From: Thermoguttaceae bacterium
GTDB taxonomy: Bacteria; Planctomycetota; Planctomycetia; Pirellulales; Thermoguttaceae
NCBI GenBank assembly: GCA_017939795.1
Contig: JAGBAA010000036.1
Location: 1-64,000 of the forward strand
Length of the DNA stretch: 64,000 nt
Reading direction: 5' to 3'
Below, piece by piece: positions 50,760 to 60,318 of the stretch. Under the pieces are notes generated by a model. It was given only the letters and a program-made list of their open reading frames with translations. It searched no databases and was not told the DNA's origin. The first letter of the stretch is position 1; each line of letters opens with the position of its first letter. A program made the translations under genes and the position numbers.

Positions 50760-51592
50760 ATGGAAGAAAATGTCCTCAACAATACGCGTCCTTACTCTCA
50801 CGAATGGTACGAAAATGCCTGCGCGGTACTTGGTGAGACAGTTTGCCGGGAGCTCGGTCTGTTCGAGATCCCGGAGGATTTTCTTCTGAGCGTCGTCATG
50901 CCGGTTTTCAATGAGGAAAAAACGCTTCATGAGATCGTCGCGCGGGTCGCCCAGGTCCCGATCCGCAAGGAAATTCTTTTGATCGACGATTTCAGCCGGA
51001 CAAAACGCGCGAAACGATGGAAGAGATCCGGAAATTCTATGAAGAGGATCCGATGAATACTGTCCGCATGTTCTTTCATGAAATCAATCAGGGAAAAGGC
51101 GCGGCACTGCGGACCGGGTTTCAGAATGTCCAAGGAAATGTCGTCATCATTCAGGACGCAGATCTTGAATACGATCCGAACGATTACCCCAAACTGATCC
51201 GCCCGATCATCGAAGGGAAAGCGGACGTCGTTTACGGAAGCCGGTACATTCAGAGCGATCTTCATCGGGTCGTTTACTTCTGGCATACGATGGGCAATAA
51301 AGTCCTGACGTTCCTCTCAAACTGTTTCACGAACCTTCGTCTAACGGACATGGAAACGTGCTATAAAGTGTTTCGGCGTGAGTGTCTTGAGGCCATCCTG
51401 CCTAAACTTCAGCAGAACCGTTTCGGTTTCGAGCCGGAGGTAACGACATATGTGGCGCGGGGGAAACTGCGCGTTTACGAGATCGCCGTCAGCTACGAAG
51501 GACGCTCCTACGCAGAGGGCAAGAAAATTGGCTGCCGGGACGGATTCAAAGCGATCTGGTGCATCGTAAAGTACGGTCTTTTCGCGAAGTAA
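50760..51592 (+). pseudogene. family 2 glycosyltransferase, interrupted by a one-base frameshift
   Basis: The ATG at 50760 starts EENVLNNTRPYSHEWYENAC, then [22 protein letters not shown] and [10 protein letters not shown], the GT2 nucleotide-binding start. At about base 50997 the frame breaks. The continuation one frame back reads [18 protein letters not shown], then [32 protein letters not shown] (DxD), [40 protein letters not shown] and [13 protein letters not shown], as in DPM1-like polyprenyl-phosphate sugar transferases. Restoring one base after GATTTCAGC would give S[10 protein letters not shown] and an intact gene of about 278 residues. Either a recent mutation or a sequence error. 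The next gene is a membrane GT-C-like protein, its likely user. Confidence 0.8.
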
Positions 51593-51677
51593 CGGACCGT
51601 CAGCAGGGCGATCGGAGCAAGTACAGTCGGAACATCTTATCGAGACGCAAATCAAAGATGGAAATACGGCACACAAA

Positions 51678-53240
51678 ATGAGTCAGAACACCAAAAGATT
51701 TTTTCGTTTTTTTGTGATTGCCGGCGCACTGACAGCTCTTTTCTATGCGGTCTGGCTAAGTGTGATCAGCTGCGGGAATCCGGAATATTTGAAAGATTTT
51801 CGGTCTTCCGTCAGTCCGGATGCCGTGACGTACGTCCAGCTGGGAAAAAACATCTGGAACGAGGGCGTTTATTCGCGAAGTATCGGTGAGCCGTTCGTTC
51901 CGGATTTCAAATGGACGCCGACGTTTCCATTTCTTGCGGGGCTGGCGGATCAACTGGCCGGAATTCGCGGAATTCTGATACTGAACATCACTCTGGCTTT
52001 TTTCACAGCCCTGCTTTTGGCGAGGATCGCGTTTTTCTGGACCCGTTCACGAAGCATCTCCTGCCTCATGTTCATTTTTCCTGCGCTCGATCCGCTGCTC
52101 TGGTCTGTGAATCTCCAGGTCATGTCGGACATAATGTTTCTTTTTTTTCTGATCCTCGGCGTTTACTGGACATTTCCGGTCCTTTTCCCGCCTGAAGGTC
52201 TCAAAAAATCCGAAAAGAATGGAAGCACCGCAAGTCCGGAAGCAGTCAGCAGTTCTGAAAAAAACACGGCACACGAAACAAAACAGGCATGGCTGACATA
52301 TGCACAAAGTTTCGGCGGAGGCCTCGCATTTTCCGCAGCGATCCTGACCCGTCCAAGCGGGCTTTACGTCCCGACGGTGCTGACGATCGCGTTCTTTTCG
52401 GCTCCGCTGGTTCGGCATTTTCTGCGTTTCTTCAAGACTCGGAAACCGCATGAGGCATCCGATCCGAAGGTCTCCTTGAAAGAACTGGGAGTTATGTTTC
52501 GCCGTACCGGTCTTCTCGCAGTTTTCCTTGCGGGAGCACTGGGACCGGTCGTCGGCTGGATGGCGAGGAATGCAGAAGTTTTCGGAAAGTTCGCGCTTTG
52601 CGGCAATCAGAACATCGTGATGGTCTACTATTCCGGAGGAGGCGCATGGCAAACGGCTCTCGGATGTCCGCTGGAAGAGGCGCAGGAACGGATCGCGCAG
52701 GAATACGGCCTTCCTCCAAACGTAAAATGCCAGAATCCGGAAGCATTCGGCCTCGATCAGGGGAAAGTCGACACGCAATTGGCGGAATGCAAACGTTCCG
52801 TCCTTTTCCGCTACCCGAAAGCACTCGCATTTTCTTCATGTGTTGGAGTCGTAAAATCATTCCTGGCTCATGAGACCCGGACGCTGTATCAGATCGCCGG
52901 CAACGAAAAGACACAGACTGACGATTTTTCGATCTGGAACTCATGGATCTTCATCTGGTCGATCCTTTTCCAGGGAGCGATCCTTTTGCTGGCGTTTCTG
53001 GCGATCCTGCGGAACGGACGTTCATTCCTGACGTTTTTGGGATCGGATCCGGGTGTAGGGATGGCCCTGCTCGGGTGGAGTGCATATTTCCTGCTGACGA
53101 TGATGCTTTCCGGGATCGACTGCTGCGCAAGATACCGTCTGCCGATGATGCCGGTCCTCTACTTCCTGGCGGCCATGCAGCTGGCGTGGATCTTCACCCC
53201 CCGTACTGGAAACCCGCCGGCGTCGGGAAACGGGAACTGA
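51678..53240 (+). CDS. membrane glycosyltransferase-like protein (GT-C / ArnT-PMT type)
   Basis: 520 residues with about ten membrane spans (FFVIAGALTALFYAVWLSVI, GILILNITLAFFTALLLARIAF, DIMFLFFLILGVYWTFPVLF, AVFLAGALGPVVGWMA and others). The first outer loop has SPDAVTYVQLGKNIWNEGVYSRS and WTPTFPFLAGLADQLAG, a pattern seen in GT-C enzymes (D-A-x-x-Y and a conserved Pro-rich turn), which use lipid-linked sugars. A second soluble loop has CGNQNIVMVYYSGGGAWQTALG. It starts 85 bases after the GT2 gene, which could make its lipid-phosphate sugar donor. Substrate unknown. Confidence 0.65.
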   Translation: MSQNTKRFFRFFVIAGALTALFYAVWLSVISCGNPEYLKDFRSSVSPDAVTYVQLGKNIWNEGVYSRSIGEPFVPDFKWTPTFPFLAGLADQLAGIRGILILNITLAFFTALLLARIAFFWTRSRSISCLMFIFPALDPLLWSVNLQVMSDIMFLFFLILGVYWTFPVLFPPEGLKKSEKNGSTASPEAVSSSEKNTAHETKQAWLTYAQSFGGGLAFSAAILTRPSGLYVPTVLTIAFFSAPLVRHFLRFFKTRKPHEASDPKVSLKELGVMFRRTGLLAVFLAGALGPVVGWMARNAEVFGKFALCGNQNIVMVYYSGGGAWQTALGCPLEEAQERIAQEYGLPPNVKCQNPEAFGLDQGKVDTQLAECKRSVLFRYPKALAFSSCVGVVKSFLAHETRTLYQIAGNEKTQTDDFSIWNSWIFIWSILFQGAILLLAFLAILRNGRSFLTFLGSDPGVGMALLGWSAYFLLTMMLSGIDCCARYRLPMMPVLYFLAAMQLAWIFTPRTGNPPASGNGN

Positions 53241-53470
53241 AAAGATCCGCAGCAGAAAAATTCCGTCCAAACCGACGCCCGTGCTTTGACCGCCATATTT
53301 CGGGCACAAATCACCGACCGCCGGTCAAAGTACGGCGTGTCGCACCGATTGGGACAAAATTTCACCTTAGGAAAAATAGACCAAATAAAATCTTTTTAGT
53401 ATTTGTGGCAAATACTCGGTCCCAATTGGAAATTTTTCCAATTTAATGGCAAAAAATCGAAAAAAGTAGT

Positions 53471-53499
53471 TGACTTTTGAGGCGATTTTGACAATAATT
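53471..53499 (+). promoter_or_regulatory. putative promoter of the HTH/TM protein gene (TTGACT-17-AATAAT)
   Basis: TTGACT 53471-53476, 17 bases, AATAAT 53494-53499, in the A/T-rich part of a 393-base gap. Nothing else is recognisable in 53241-53633. Confidence 0.45.
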
Positions 53500-53633
53500 T
53501 AGGAAGAAGATGAAGTACATATTTCTCTTCCGCACCGAATCCGTTCCTTTCGGTGAAAATATTTTAAAAAAACCGTTCCGGCCGCGTGCTGCCTGAACCG
53601 CTAAAAGCAGTTAGTTTAAACAGGAAATTCATC

Positions 53634-54605
53634 ATGGCAGAAAAATACCTGAGCGTCGAAGATGTCGCAAAAGAACTGAATATCACGATCGAGGACGTCA
53701 TTGCGGCCACAACTCAGCGTCAGTTGAACGGACTTAAGGACGGTACTTCCTGGAAATTCCGCCGTGACGAAGTGAATCGCTACAAGCAGGAACTGCAGGA
53801 CGCCAACGGTGCGGATGACGATTTCGGTTACGGAGACGACTACGAGTTGGACGATGATGAAGTGCTGGACCTTGGCGGTTCCTCGGACATCAACAGTACG
53901 CTCGATAATGACGTCACCTTTTCTCCGGAAGAATCCGGTCTGGCTCTCTCGGACTATGTGGACGATGACGACGATCTGGTCCTCGGCGAAGATCCGGACC
54001 TGACGGGCAGCCAGATCGGCGGAAGTGCTCTTGGCCTGAGCGAACAGAGCGGCATCTCGCTGATGAGCGCAACGGATTCGGGGATCTCTCTGGACGACGA
54101 CGAATCGGGCGAAGTGCTCGAACTTGGCGAAGATGACCTGACGCTCGGCAGCTCTCTTCTTTCCGGCAGTCTCGCGGCTTCACTCTCCGTCGATTCGGAC
54201 GATTTTGCGCTGACGACGGATGATTCCGAAGACGGCGACGATGAAGACAGCGGCTCGCAGGTCATCATGGTCGACGACATGGATGAAGACGGCGGTTTCG
54301 GTATGGACGAACTCGGCGATCCGATGGAGGAAGGTGCGGAAGGCGACGCGTTTGCGATGGAAGGCGGTGAAGGCGGCGAATCGATGGAGCCGATCACGCA
54401 GATGGTTCCACAGATCATTCCGATGGACATGCCGGAAAAACCGTATTCGATCTGGACCATTCTGGGGCTGATCGTCTGCTTCGCATTCCTCACGACAACG
54501 CTTCTCTTCACGGTCGACCTCATCCGAAACATCTGGAGCTGGGATAAAACGCCGTTCTCCAGTGCTCTGATGGACTGGGTCATCGACACATTCATCAACA
54601 AATAG
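53634..54605 (+). CDS. HTH-17 (excisionase-like) domain protein with acidic repeat region and C-terminal membrane anchor
   Basis: 323 residues; AGGAAA 7 bases before the ATG. Residues 1-52 form a MerR/excisionase-type helix-turn-helix: EKYLSVEDVAKELNITIEDVIAA, LNGLKDGTSWKFRRDEVNRYKQEL. Residues 60-270 are extremely acidic and low-complexity with recurring motifs (SGLALSDYV, SGISLMSATDSGISLDDD, DLVLGEDPDLTGS, DDLTLGSS). One membrane span follows (SIWTILGLIVCFAFLTTTLLFTVDLI) and a short C-terminal end. A DNA-binding type domain tethered to the membrane by an acidic linker is unusual. I recall similar proteins in planctomycetes; function unknown. A terminator follows. Confidence 0.75.
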   Translation: MAEKYLSVEDVAKELNITIEDVIAATTQRQLNGLKDGTSWKFRRDEVNRYKQELQDANGADDDFGYGDDYELDDDEVLDLGGSSDINSTLDNDVTFSPEESGLALSDYVDDDDDLVLGEDPDLTGSQIGGSALGLSEQSGISLMSATDSGISLDDDESGEVLELGEDDLTLGSSLLSGSLAASLSVDSDDFALTTDDSEDGDDEDSGSQVIMVDDMDEDGGFGMDELGDPMEEGAEGDAFAMEGGEGGESMEPITQMVPQIIPMDMPEKPYSIWTILGLIVCFAFLTTTLLFTVDLIRNIWSWDKTPFSSALMDWVIDTFINK

Positions 54606-54629
54606 GATGATGCGTTTCTGAAGACACAC

Positions 54630-54666
54630 GATGTTCCCTCGAAATTACGGGGGAGCATCTTTTTTT
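54630..54666 (+). terminator. intrinsic terminator
   Basis: GATGTTCCCTC (54630-54640) pairs with GGGGGAGCATC (54649-54659), followed by TTTTTTT. Confidence 0.8.
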
Positions 54667-54746
54667 ATGGAAAACCGCCATGAACCGAAAAAACAAGCGG
54701 TTCACAGGAAACACTGGGATCAGCCAAACCTTCGGGAGGAACTCCG

Positions 54747-56204
54747 ATGCGCCTTTTTTTCACCCATACCCTGCATTTTCTATCTGCCGTTTCTGTTTTT
54801 CTGCTTCTTTTCGGTGGGATCCCAGGATCGACGGCAGCACAGACACAAAATTTTACGTTTCAGGACACCGGCAAAGCCCTCCAGAATCCGATGATGGGCT
54901 GGACGATGCACTTTTATTCCAACATACCATCGAACTACGGCAGCCAGCTCGCGCCATCCGACACACTCGAGTGGTTTGAAGGATGCTCGACGGTCTATCT
55001 CCGGATCCCGTGGGCGTACATGGAGCCGGAGGAGGGCAAATTCAATTGGGCGATCCTCGACACGCCGGCACAAAGGTGGATCGCGAAGGGGAAAAAGGTC
55101 GCCTTTCGCTTCACGACGTCCGAAAGCTGGCTCGAATACGCCACGCCGAAGTGGGTCTTTGACGCAGGAGCGAAACCGCTTCGGTACTCATTCGGAGAAG
55201 GTCCCAAACCGGACGGCGATCTGTGCGATCCGATTTTTGACGACCCGGTCTACCTTGAAAAGCTCCGTAATTTCCTGCGTGCGGCAGGCAAACGATACGA
55301 CGGCAATCCGAATGTTGCGTTCATTGACATCGGCACCTTCGGAATGTGGGGGGAGGGCCACACGGGCTTCAGCAGCCGCCTGGGACCGAAAGACACGCTG
55401 CGCGTAACGAAGCTCCACATCGACATGCACCTGGAGGCGTTCCCGAAGACCCTTCTGTGCATCAGCGACGACGTGGACGGTCCCCAGAACACGACGGGCA
55501 ACTACCCGGCGACCGATTATGCCCGCTCAAAAGGCGTGACGCTGCGCGACGACAGCATCCTCGTCCAGCCGGCTCCCCGAATGTGGTTCCACGCGGACAT
55601 GGCGGACCGTTTCTGGCGTGAAATGCCGGTGATCCTTGAACACGAACATTTCGGCAGCTCCAAGCACAAAAACGCCTGGGATGACGCGCTCCTGATCCGC
55701 TCCGTCGAAGAATACCATGCCGCCTACATGTCGATCCACTGGTGGCCGCAGGAGGAATGGGAGGCCTGCCGAGAGACGATCCGCAAGATCAACCAGCGGC
55801 TCGGATACCGCATTCAGCTCCGCGAGATCGAGATCCCGGAGTCCATCGAGATCGGGAAACCGTTCACCGTCCGCACACTCTGGGCCAATGCCGGCGTTTC
55901 GCCGTGCTATCCGGGAGGATTCCTGACGCTGACGCTCAAAGACGCCGACGGAGGCATCGCGGCAGTCCTTTCGGACGAAACACTCGATATGCGGACGCTG
56001 GAAGCAGGTCCTCCGGAAGCGATCCCGGTGAGGAGACACGAAAGCACATTCTGTGCGGGGCTGATCGCTCCGACCACCCGGCCGGGGACGTACGAGGTTT
56101 TCGTTTCAGTCGGACAGCGCGACGGCACGCCGATTCTTGAGCTTCCGATGGAAGGAGACGACGGACAGCACAGGTACCGTATCGGAAAGATCGAATTGAA
56201 ATAA
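54747..56204 (+). CDS. secreted TIM-barrel (DUF4832-like) glycoside hydrolase-type protein
   Basis: 485 residues; GGGAGGA 7-8 bases before the ATG. Signal peptide: TLHFLSAVSVFLLLFGGIPGSTAAQ. The body has the pattern of DUF4832 / clan-A-like barrels: LQNPMMGWTMHFY, YLRIPWAYMEPEEGKFNWAILDTPAQRW, KVAFRFTTSESW, NVAFIDIGTFGMWGEGHTGF (possible acid/base Glu), MPVILEHEHFG, AAYMSIHWWP. A C-terminal beta-sandwich follows (SIEIGKPFTVRTLWANAGVSPCYPGGFLTLTLKD), typical of DUF4832. It probably acts on an outside glycan; activity unproven. The small gene at 56262 follows 57 bases later. Confidence 0.75.
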   Translation: MRLFFTHTLHFLSAVSVFLLLFGGIPGSTAAQTQNFTFQDTGKALQNPMMGWTMHFYSNIPSNYGSQLAPSDTLEWFEGCSTVYLRIPWAYMEPEEGKFNWAILDTPAQRWIAKGKKVAFRFTTSESWLEYATPKWVFDAGAKPLRYSFGEGPKPDGDLCDPIFDDPVYLEKLRNFLRAAGKRYDGNPNVAFIDIGTFGMWGEGHTGFSSRLGPKDTLRVTKLHIDMHLEAFPKTLLCISDDVDGPQNTTGNYPATDYARSKGVTLRDDSILVQPAPRMWFHADMADRFWREMPVILEHEHFGSSKHKNAWDDALLIRSVEEYHAAYMSIHWWPQEEWEACRETIRKINQRLGYRIQLREIEIPESIEIGKPFTVRTLWANAGVSPCYPGGFLTLTLKDADGGIAAVLSDETLDMRTLEAGPPEAIPVRRHESTFCAGLIAPTTRPGTYEVFVSVGQRDGTPILELPMEGDDGQHRYRIGKIELK

Positions 56205-56261
56205 ATCGGAAACGTCCGTCATTTAAAAACCAGACTCCCTGGAGTGAGGAGAAGAGAAAAG

Positions 56262-56732
56262 ATGGCACGATTTTACGCGATGAGTGAACTGCCGGACGAA
56301 CCGGTCTTCATCCCATTTCCGAAAAACCAGATCCCGCTGGATGCCGACGCGCTGAGTGCGGAAGACTGGCGGGACCGGTACTCGGCCATGAGGCAGGAGT
56401 TCCAAAAGTACCTCTGGGCCTACTCTCCGGTCTGTTCCAAACGGAAGAAGATGGTGGATCTTCTGCGGCATCTGTGTGTCTGTGCGCTTGAAATGCAGGA
56501 CCACCCGCAGAAAAATGCGCCTCTGGAACGGGTCCGGGATATGGATCTGGTACTTGGAATGATTTCGCAGGAAGAATACGATCAGGAAGTGCAGCACGAG
56601 AACGCAGAAGAGCTGAAATTCGCACTCCGCGACCGCCACGCCAATCAGACACTGGATGACATTTGCGGGGAAATTCTTCGAAATGCAGGGGGAAAAGAGG
56701 GCATTTTTTCCGAAAATCTTCACGAAAAATGA
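56262..56732 (+). CDS. hypothetical protein, 156 residues
   Basis: The ATG at 56262 follows GGAGTGAGGAGAAGAG. No signal peptide or membrane span. The protein is mostly helical and charged (SAEDWRDRYSAMRQEFQKYLWAYSP, KKMVDLLRHLCVCALEM, ERVRDMDLVLGMISQEEYDQEVQ, HANQTLDDICGEILRNAGG). No family recognised. It lies between the DUF4832-like gene and an antiporter gene, 140 bases before the latter. Confidence 0.65.
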   Translation: MARFYAMSELPDEPVFIPFPKNQIPLDADALSAEDWRDRYSAMRQEFQKYLWAYSPVCSKRKKMVDLLRHLCVCALEMQDHPQKNAPLERVRDMDLVLGMISQEEYDQEVQHENAEELKFALRDRHANQTLDDICGEILRNAGGKEGIFSENLHEK

Positions 56733-56872
56733 CAAAATCGATAAAAATTTGTCTTTTTCCGGGGAGGGGGGGCTTGAAAAAATCCAATTTCTGTGTTTCA
56801 ATATAGGGAAATTTTTTCAGTGTGGCCCGTAGAAGGTCATGGAATCCAACGTTTTTCCTTAAGGAGATCAAG

Positions 56873-58888
56873 ATGAGTGAACACGCTCACGCCGGCGATC
56901 CGAGCAGATCCTATCGTCTGGCATCCCTCTCGATCGCAGTGATCATCGCTGCGTACATCGTTGCTCTGGTCCTTGGTTGGCCGCAGAAAGCAACCGACCT
57001 GACTCTTGAAGCAAGCGGTTCCCATGCAGAACCCGCCGCAGTTGTTGAAGAAGCCGCTCCGGCTGCTGAAGCCGCTCCGGCTGCTGAAACCGCTCCGGCT
57101 GCTGAAACCGCTCCGGCCGTTGAAGCCGCTCCGGCCGCTGAAGTCGCTCCGGCCGCTGAAGCCGCTCCGGCTGCTGAAGCCGCTCCGGCCGCTGAAACCG
57201 CTCCGGCTGCTGAAGCCGCTCCGGTCGCGTCTGAAAGCACGACGGCAGTGGAAGAAGCTGCTCCGGCTGCTCCGGCTGAAGCTCCTGCCTCGGAAGCTCA
57301 GGCTGCTCCGGCAGATGCCCACGCAGGCCACACTCACGCTCCGGGCGAAGAATGCCATGAAGGGCACCATCACCATGACGGCGAATGCTGCGAACACGAT
57401 CACGGCCACGCACACGCGACGCCGGTGCTTCCGCAGTACTACATGGTCGCCCCGTTTGCACTCCTTCTCCTGGCCATCGCGATCCTCCCGCTCATCCCGG
57501 CGACCGAGCATTGGTGGGAAAGCAACCTGCACCGCTTCTATGTCGCGGCTGCACTGGGGCTGATCACGCTGATCTACTACGGTTTCGCTCATCCGGGCGT
57601 TCTGGAATCCCATTGGCACGGCATTTCCGCCGCACATACCTGCGAAGCGACTGCCGGTGCCCGTATGTGGACGATCTTCTCCAACGCCATCCTGAATGAG
57701 TTCATTCCGTTCATCGTTCTTCTGTTCGCGCTCTTCACGATCGCCGGCGGCATCCGCGTCGAAGGCAACCTGAAGGCCAAACCGCTGACGAACACTATCT
57801 TCATTGCGATCGGTACTTTCCTGGCCAGCTTCATCGGAACGACGGGCGCCGCGATGCTCCTGATCCGTCCGCTTCTGGAAACGAACCGCGAACGTAAATA
57901 CAAGGTCCACACGGTCGTCTTCTTCATTTTCGCCGTCTGCAACTGCGGCGGATGCCTCCTTCCGACTGGTGACCCGCCGCTCTTCCTCGGTTACCTGAGC
58001 GGAGTCGGCTTCCTGTGGACGATGTGCCTGTGGAAGGAATGGATCTTCGTGAATGCCGTCCTTCTCGCGGTCTACTTCATCTGGGATTCCTGCTTCGCCT
58101 ATCCGAAAGAAACCGGTCTGGATATTGCGCAGGACAATGCGGAAGCCGGCAAACTGAAGTTCCTCGGAATGTTCCCGAACGTTCCGCTTTTGGTCGGCGT
58201 CATTCTCGCTGTCGCGCTTCTCGATCCGTCGAAAGCCGTCCCGGGTACGGAATGGCACGCCCCGATGTACCTCCGTGAGATCGTCCAGCTCGGTCTGGTC
58301 TTCATCTCCCTGACCGTCGGCAGCACTCAGGTCCGTCTGAATAACCGCTTCAATTTCGGTGCCATCACCGAAGTCGCGGCATTGTTCTTCGGCATTTTCA
58401 TCTGCATGCAGGTCCCGCTCCAGATCCTGAATGAAAAGGGCGGCGAACTCGGAATGGGCGTCGAAGACACGCACGCATTCTACTGGGCGACCGGTTCACT
58501 CTCCAGTGTTCTGGACAATGCACCGACCTACGTCGTGTTCCAAACCGTCGGCAAGACCGCCACGTCTGATGCTGAAAAAGCCGGCAAGATCGTGACGTAC
58601 AAAGAAGGTGACGCAGAAGGAAAAGCCGCCGCGGAAGCGAAAGCGAAAGAAATGAACATTGAAGCCGTTTCGACGGAAGCTGGTGTCGCGAGCAAACTGC
58701 TCGTCGCCGTTTCTCTTGGTGCGGTGTTCATGGGCGCGATGACCTACATCGGCAACGGCCCGAACTTCATGGTGAAGGCGATCGCAGAAGAAGAAGGCGT
58801 CAAGATGCCGAGCTTCTTTGGATACATCGGATACAGCGCGCTGATCCTCGTGCCGATCTTCCTGGCCATGACCTTCATTTTCCTTTAA
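56873..58888 (+). CDS. NhaD-like sodium:proton antiporter with Ala-Pro repeat and His/Cys-rich insert
   Basis: 671 residues; AAGGAG 6 bases before the ATG at 56873. One N-terminal span ([18 protein letters not shown]), then about 90 residues of [13 protein letters not shown] repeats, then a His/Cys-rich stretch ([33 protein letters not shown]). The ion-transporter core follows with about eleven spans: [99 protein letters not shown]. These match the NhaD/CitT (IT) superfamily. The His-rich part lies between span 1 and the core and may bind metal or sense pH. Role: Na+ export, pH control. A terminator follows. Confidence 0.85.
   Translation: MSEHAHAGDPSRSYRLASLSIAVIIAAYIVALVLGWPQKATDLTLEASGSHAEPAAVVEEAAPAAEAAPAAETAPAAETAPAVEAAPAAEVAPAAEAAPAAEAAPAAETAPAAEAAPVASESTTAVEEAAPAAPAEAPASEAQAAPADAHAGHTHAPGEECHEGHHHHDGECCEHDHGHAHATPVLPQYYMVAPFALLLLAIAILPLIPATEHWWESNLHRFYVAAALGLITLIYYGFAHPGVLESHWHGISAAHTCEATAGARMWTIFSNAILNEFIPFIVLLFALFTIAGGIRVEGNLKAKPLTNTIFIAIGTFLASFIGTTGAAMLLIRPLLETNRERKYKVHTVVFFIFAVCNCGGCLLPTGDPPLFLGYLSGVGFLWTMCLWKEWIFVNAVLLAVYFIWDSCFAYPKETGLDIAQDNAEAGKLKFLGMFPNVPLLVGVILAVALLDPSKAVPGTEWHAPMYLREIVQLGLVFISLTVGSTQVRLNNRFNFGAITEVAALFFGIFICMQVPLQILNEKGGELGMGVEDTHAFYWATGSLSSVLDNAPTYVVFQTVGKTATSDAEKAGKIVTYKEGDAEGKAAAEAKAKEMNIEAVSTEAGVASKLLVAVSLGAVFMGAMTYIGNGPNFMVKAIAEEEGVKMPSFFGYIGYSALILVPIFLAMTFIFL
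57040..57240 (+). repeat. tandem GCTCCGGCTGCTGAA-type DNA repeat coding for Ala/Pro/Glu
   Basis: About a dozen near-identical 15-18-base units (GCCGCTCCGGCTGCTGAA with small changes) in the antiporter gene. In-frame length change by slippage is possible. Confidence 0.8.
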
Positions 58889-58903
58889 TGGCTGACTGAT
58901 CTT

Positions 58904-58938
58904 CAGGGGCAGACTCTTGGGTCTGCCTCTGATTTTTT
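58904..58938 (+). terminator. strong intrinsic terminator after the antiporter gene
   Basis: CAGGGGCAGAC (58904-58914) pairs with GTCTGCCTCTG (58921-58931), followed by ATTTTTT. Confidence 0.9.
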
Positions 58939-58976
58939 GGAATCTCCTGCCCGCCTTCTTTTCATTTCATTTCCAT

Positions 58977-60179
58977 ATGTCCGAGAAATTCGTCATCATT
59001 TCCACTCCGTCGGAGCTTGCTCGCTGGTGCAGCGAACATACCGGGACCGAATGGATCGGTCTCGACACGGAATTCATTGCCGAACGGTACTATCAGCCCC
59101 ATCTCTGTCTGATCCAGGCCGCGACGCCAAAAGGAAATTTTCTCATCGATCCGATCCAGAATCAGCTTGACGTTTCGCCGTTCTGGAATCTTCTTGTCCT
59201 CGGAGAACACGAAACGATCGTGCATTCCGGACGGTTTGAGATGGAATTCTGCTGGCGCAGTACAGGCCGATTTCCCAAAAACATCTTCGACACGCAGGTG
59301 GCCGCCGGTCTGGTCTCGAACGATTACCCCGCAGGCTACGGAAACATCGTTTCCAATTTCCTGAACATTCAAATGCCGGGGACAGAATCCCGCACAAACT
59401 GGAAATCGCGTCCGCTGACAGCTCGCCAGCTTGAGTATGCGGTCGACGACATTGCGTATCTTCATCCGGTCCGCGAGGTACTTCATACCCAAATGAAGGA
59501 GCGGGACCGACTTGGCTGGTTTGCTTCTGAGATGCAGGAACGCCTTGAAAACATCCTCCACCTTCTTTCGCCGGAACGCTGGCAGCGGATCCTCACGGGA
59601 ACTCACTGGACACAGCGTGAATTAGCGATCGTGTACGCACTTTGGAGCTGGCGGGAATCCATCGCCCAAAAGCGGGACTGCTCTGTCCGTCACGTCCTTC
59701 GGGATGATCTCGTGCTTGAAATGGCCCGCAGAAAAACCTCAGATGTGCGAAGCATCCGCAATATCCGCGGCATGGAACGCGGCGATCTTCGCCCGTATTT
59801 GGAAGAGATCTCCTCTCTCATCGAAACGGCCGTCCATCTTGATGAAAAAGACTGTCCCAGAGTCGAATTTCCCCATCATTGTGCGAAACTGTCGGTTCTT
59901 GGAACGCTCCTTTACTCCATTCTCGGAACGATCTGCCATCAGCACGATCTGGCTCCGGGACTCGTCGGAACTCAAACGGATGTGCGTGACTGGGCGGCAT
60001 GGCGGCTTCAGACTCCGGGATACACCGAAACACGTCCCCGTCTGGCTTCCGGATGGCGTGCTGAGATCGTCGGCGACATTTTCGACGCACTTCTGTCCGG
60101 CGAAAAAATGATCCGGATCGCTCACCCGACAGAAAATTATCCGATCGAATTCGTATCTGTGAAAGGCCGCAAAAAATAA
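58977..60179 (+). CDS. rnd: ribonuclease D (DEDDy exonuclease) with altered metal ligand
   Basis: 400 residues from MSEKFVIIST; no clear ribosome site. 3'-exonuclease for tRNA processing. Exo I: GLDTEFIAERYYQPHLCLIQ (Asp, Glu). Exo II: IVHSGRFEMEFCW; in RNase D this is H-x4-D-L-E, so the catalytic Asp is Glu here (residue 88, bases 59238-59240). Exo III: LEYAVDDIAYLHPV (Tyr, Asp). Then an HRDC-like domain (LWSWRESIAQKRDCSVRHVLRDDLVLEMARR, IRNIRGM) and an unusual C-terminal segment (PHHCAKLSVLGTLLYSILGTICHQHDLAPGLVGTQTDVRDWAAWRL) like the cyanobacterial/plastid-type end. The enzyme may be weaker or use a different metal geometry. Confidence 0.85.
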   Translation: MSEKFVIISTPSELARWCSEHTGTEWIGLDTEFIAERYYQPHLCLIQAATPKGNFLIDPIQNQLDVSPFWNLLVLGEHETIVHSGRFEMEFCWRSTGRFPKNIFDTQVAAGLVSNDYPAGYGNIVSNFLNIQMPGTESRTNWKSRPLTARQLEYAVDDIAYLHPVREVLHTQMKERDRLGWFASEMQERLENILHLLSPERWQRILTGTHWTQRELAIVYALWSWRESIAQKRDCSVRHVLRDDLVLEMARRKTSDVRSIRNIRGMERGDLRPYLEEISSLIETAVHLDEKDCPRVEFPHHCAKLSVLGTLLYSILGTICHQHDLAPGLVGTQTDVRDWAAWRLQTPGYTETRPRLASGWRAEIVGDIFDALLSGEKMIRIAHPTENYPIEFVSVKGRKK

Positions 60180-60237
60180 AGCGGGATGGAGATCTGGAAC
60201 AGAGCCTCGGGATCCTCTCGGAAACAGCGAAAAACAG

Positions 60238-60271
60238 AAAAGCGGAACGCCGATCCATGGTGTTCCGCTTT
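60238..60271. terminator. bidirectional terminator between convergent genes
   Basis: AAAGCGGAAC (60238-60247) pairs perfectly with GTTCCGCTTT (60262-60271). T-rich sequence follows on the plus strand (CTTTTC) and on the minus strand (CTGTTTTTCG). Confidence 0.7.
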
Positions 60272-60318
60272 CTTTTCAAAAAATCAGAAAGTTCTTGGAT
60301 CCCCTGCCAAACAGGTGC

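Noticed and set aside
56837-58474. 545-codon frame antisense to the antiporter
   Set aside because: No ribosome site or domain; Ser/Arg/Gly repeats are the complement of the Ala-Pro repeat.
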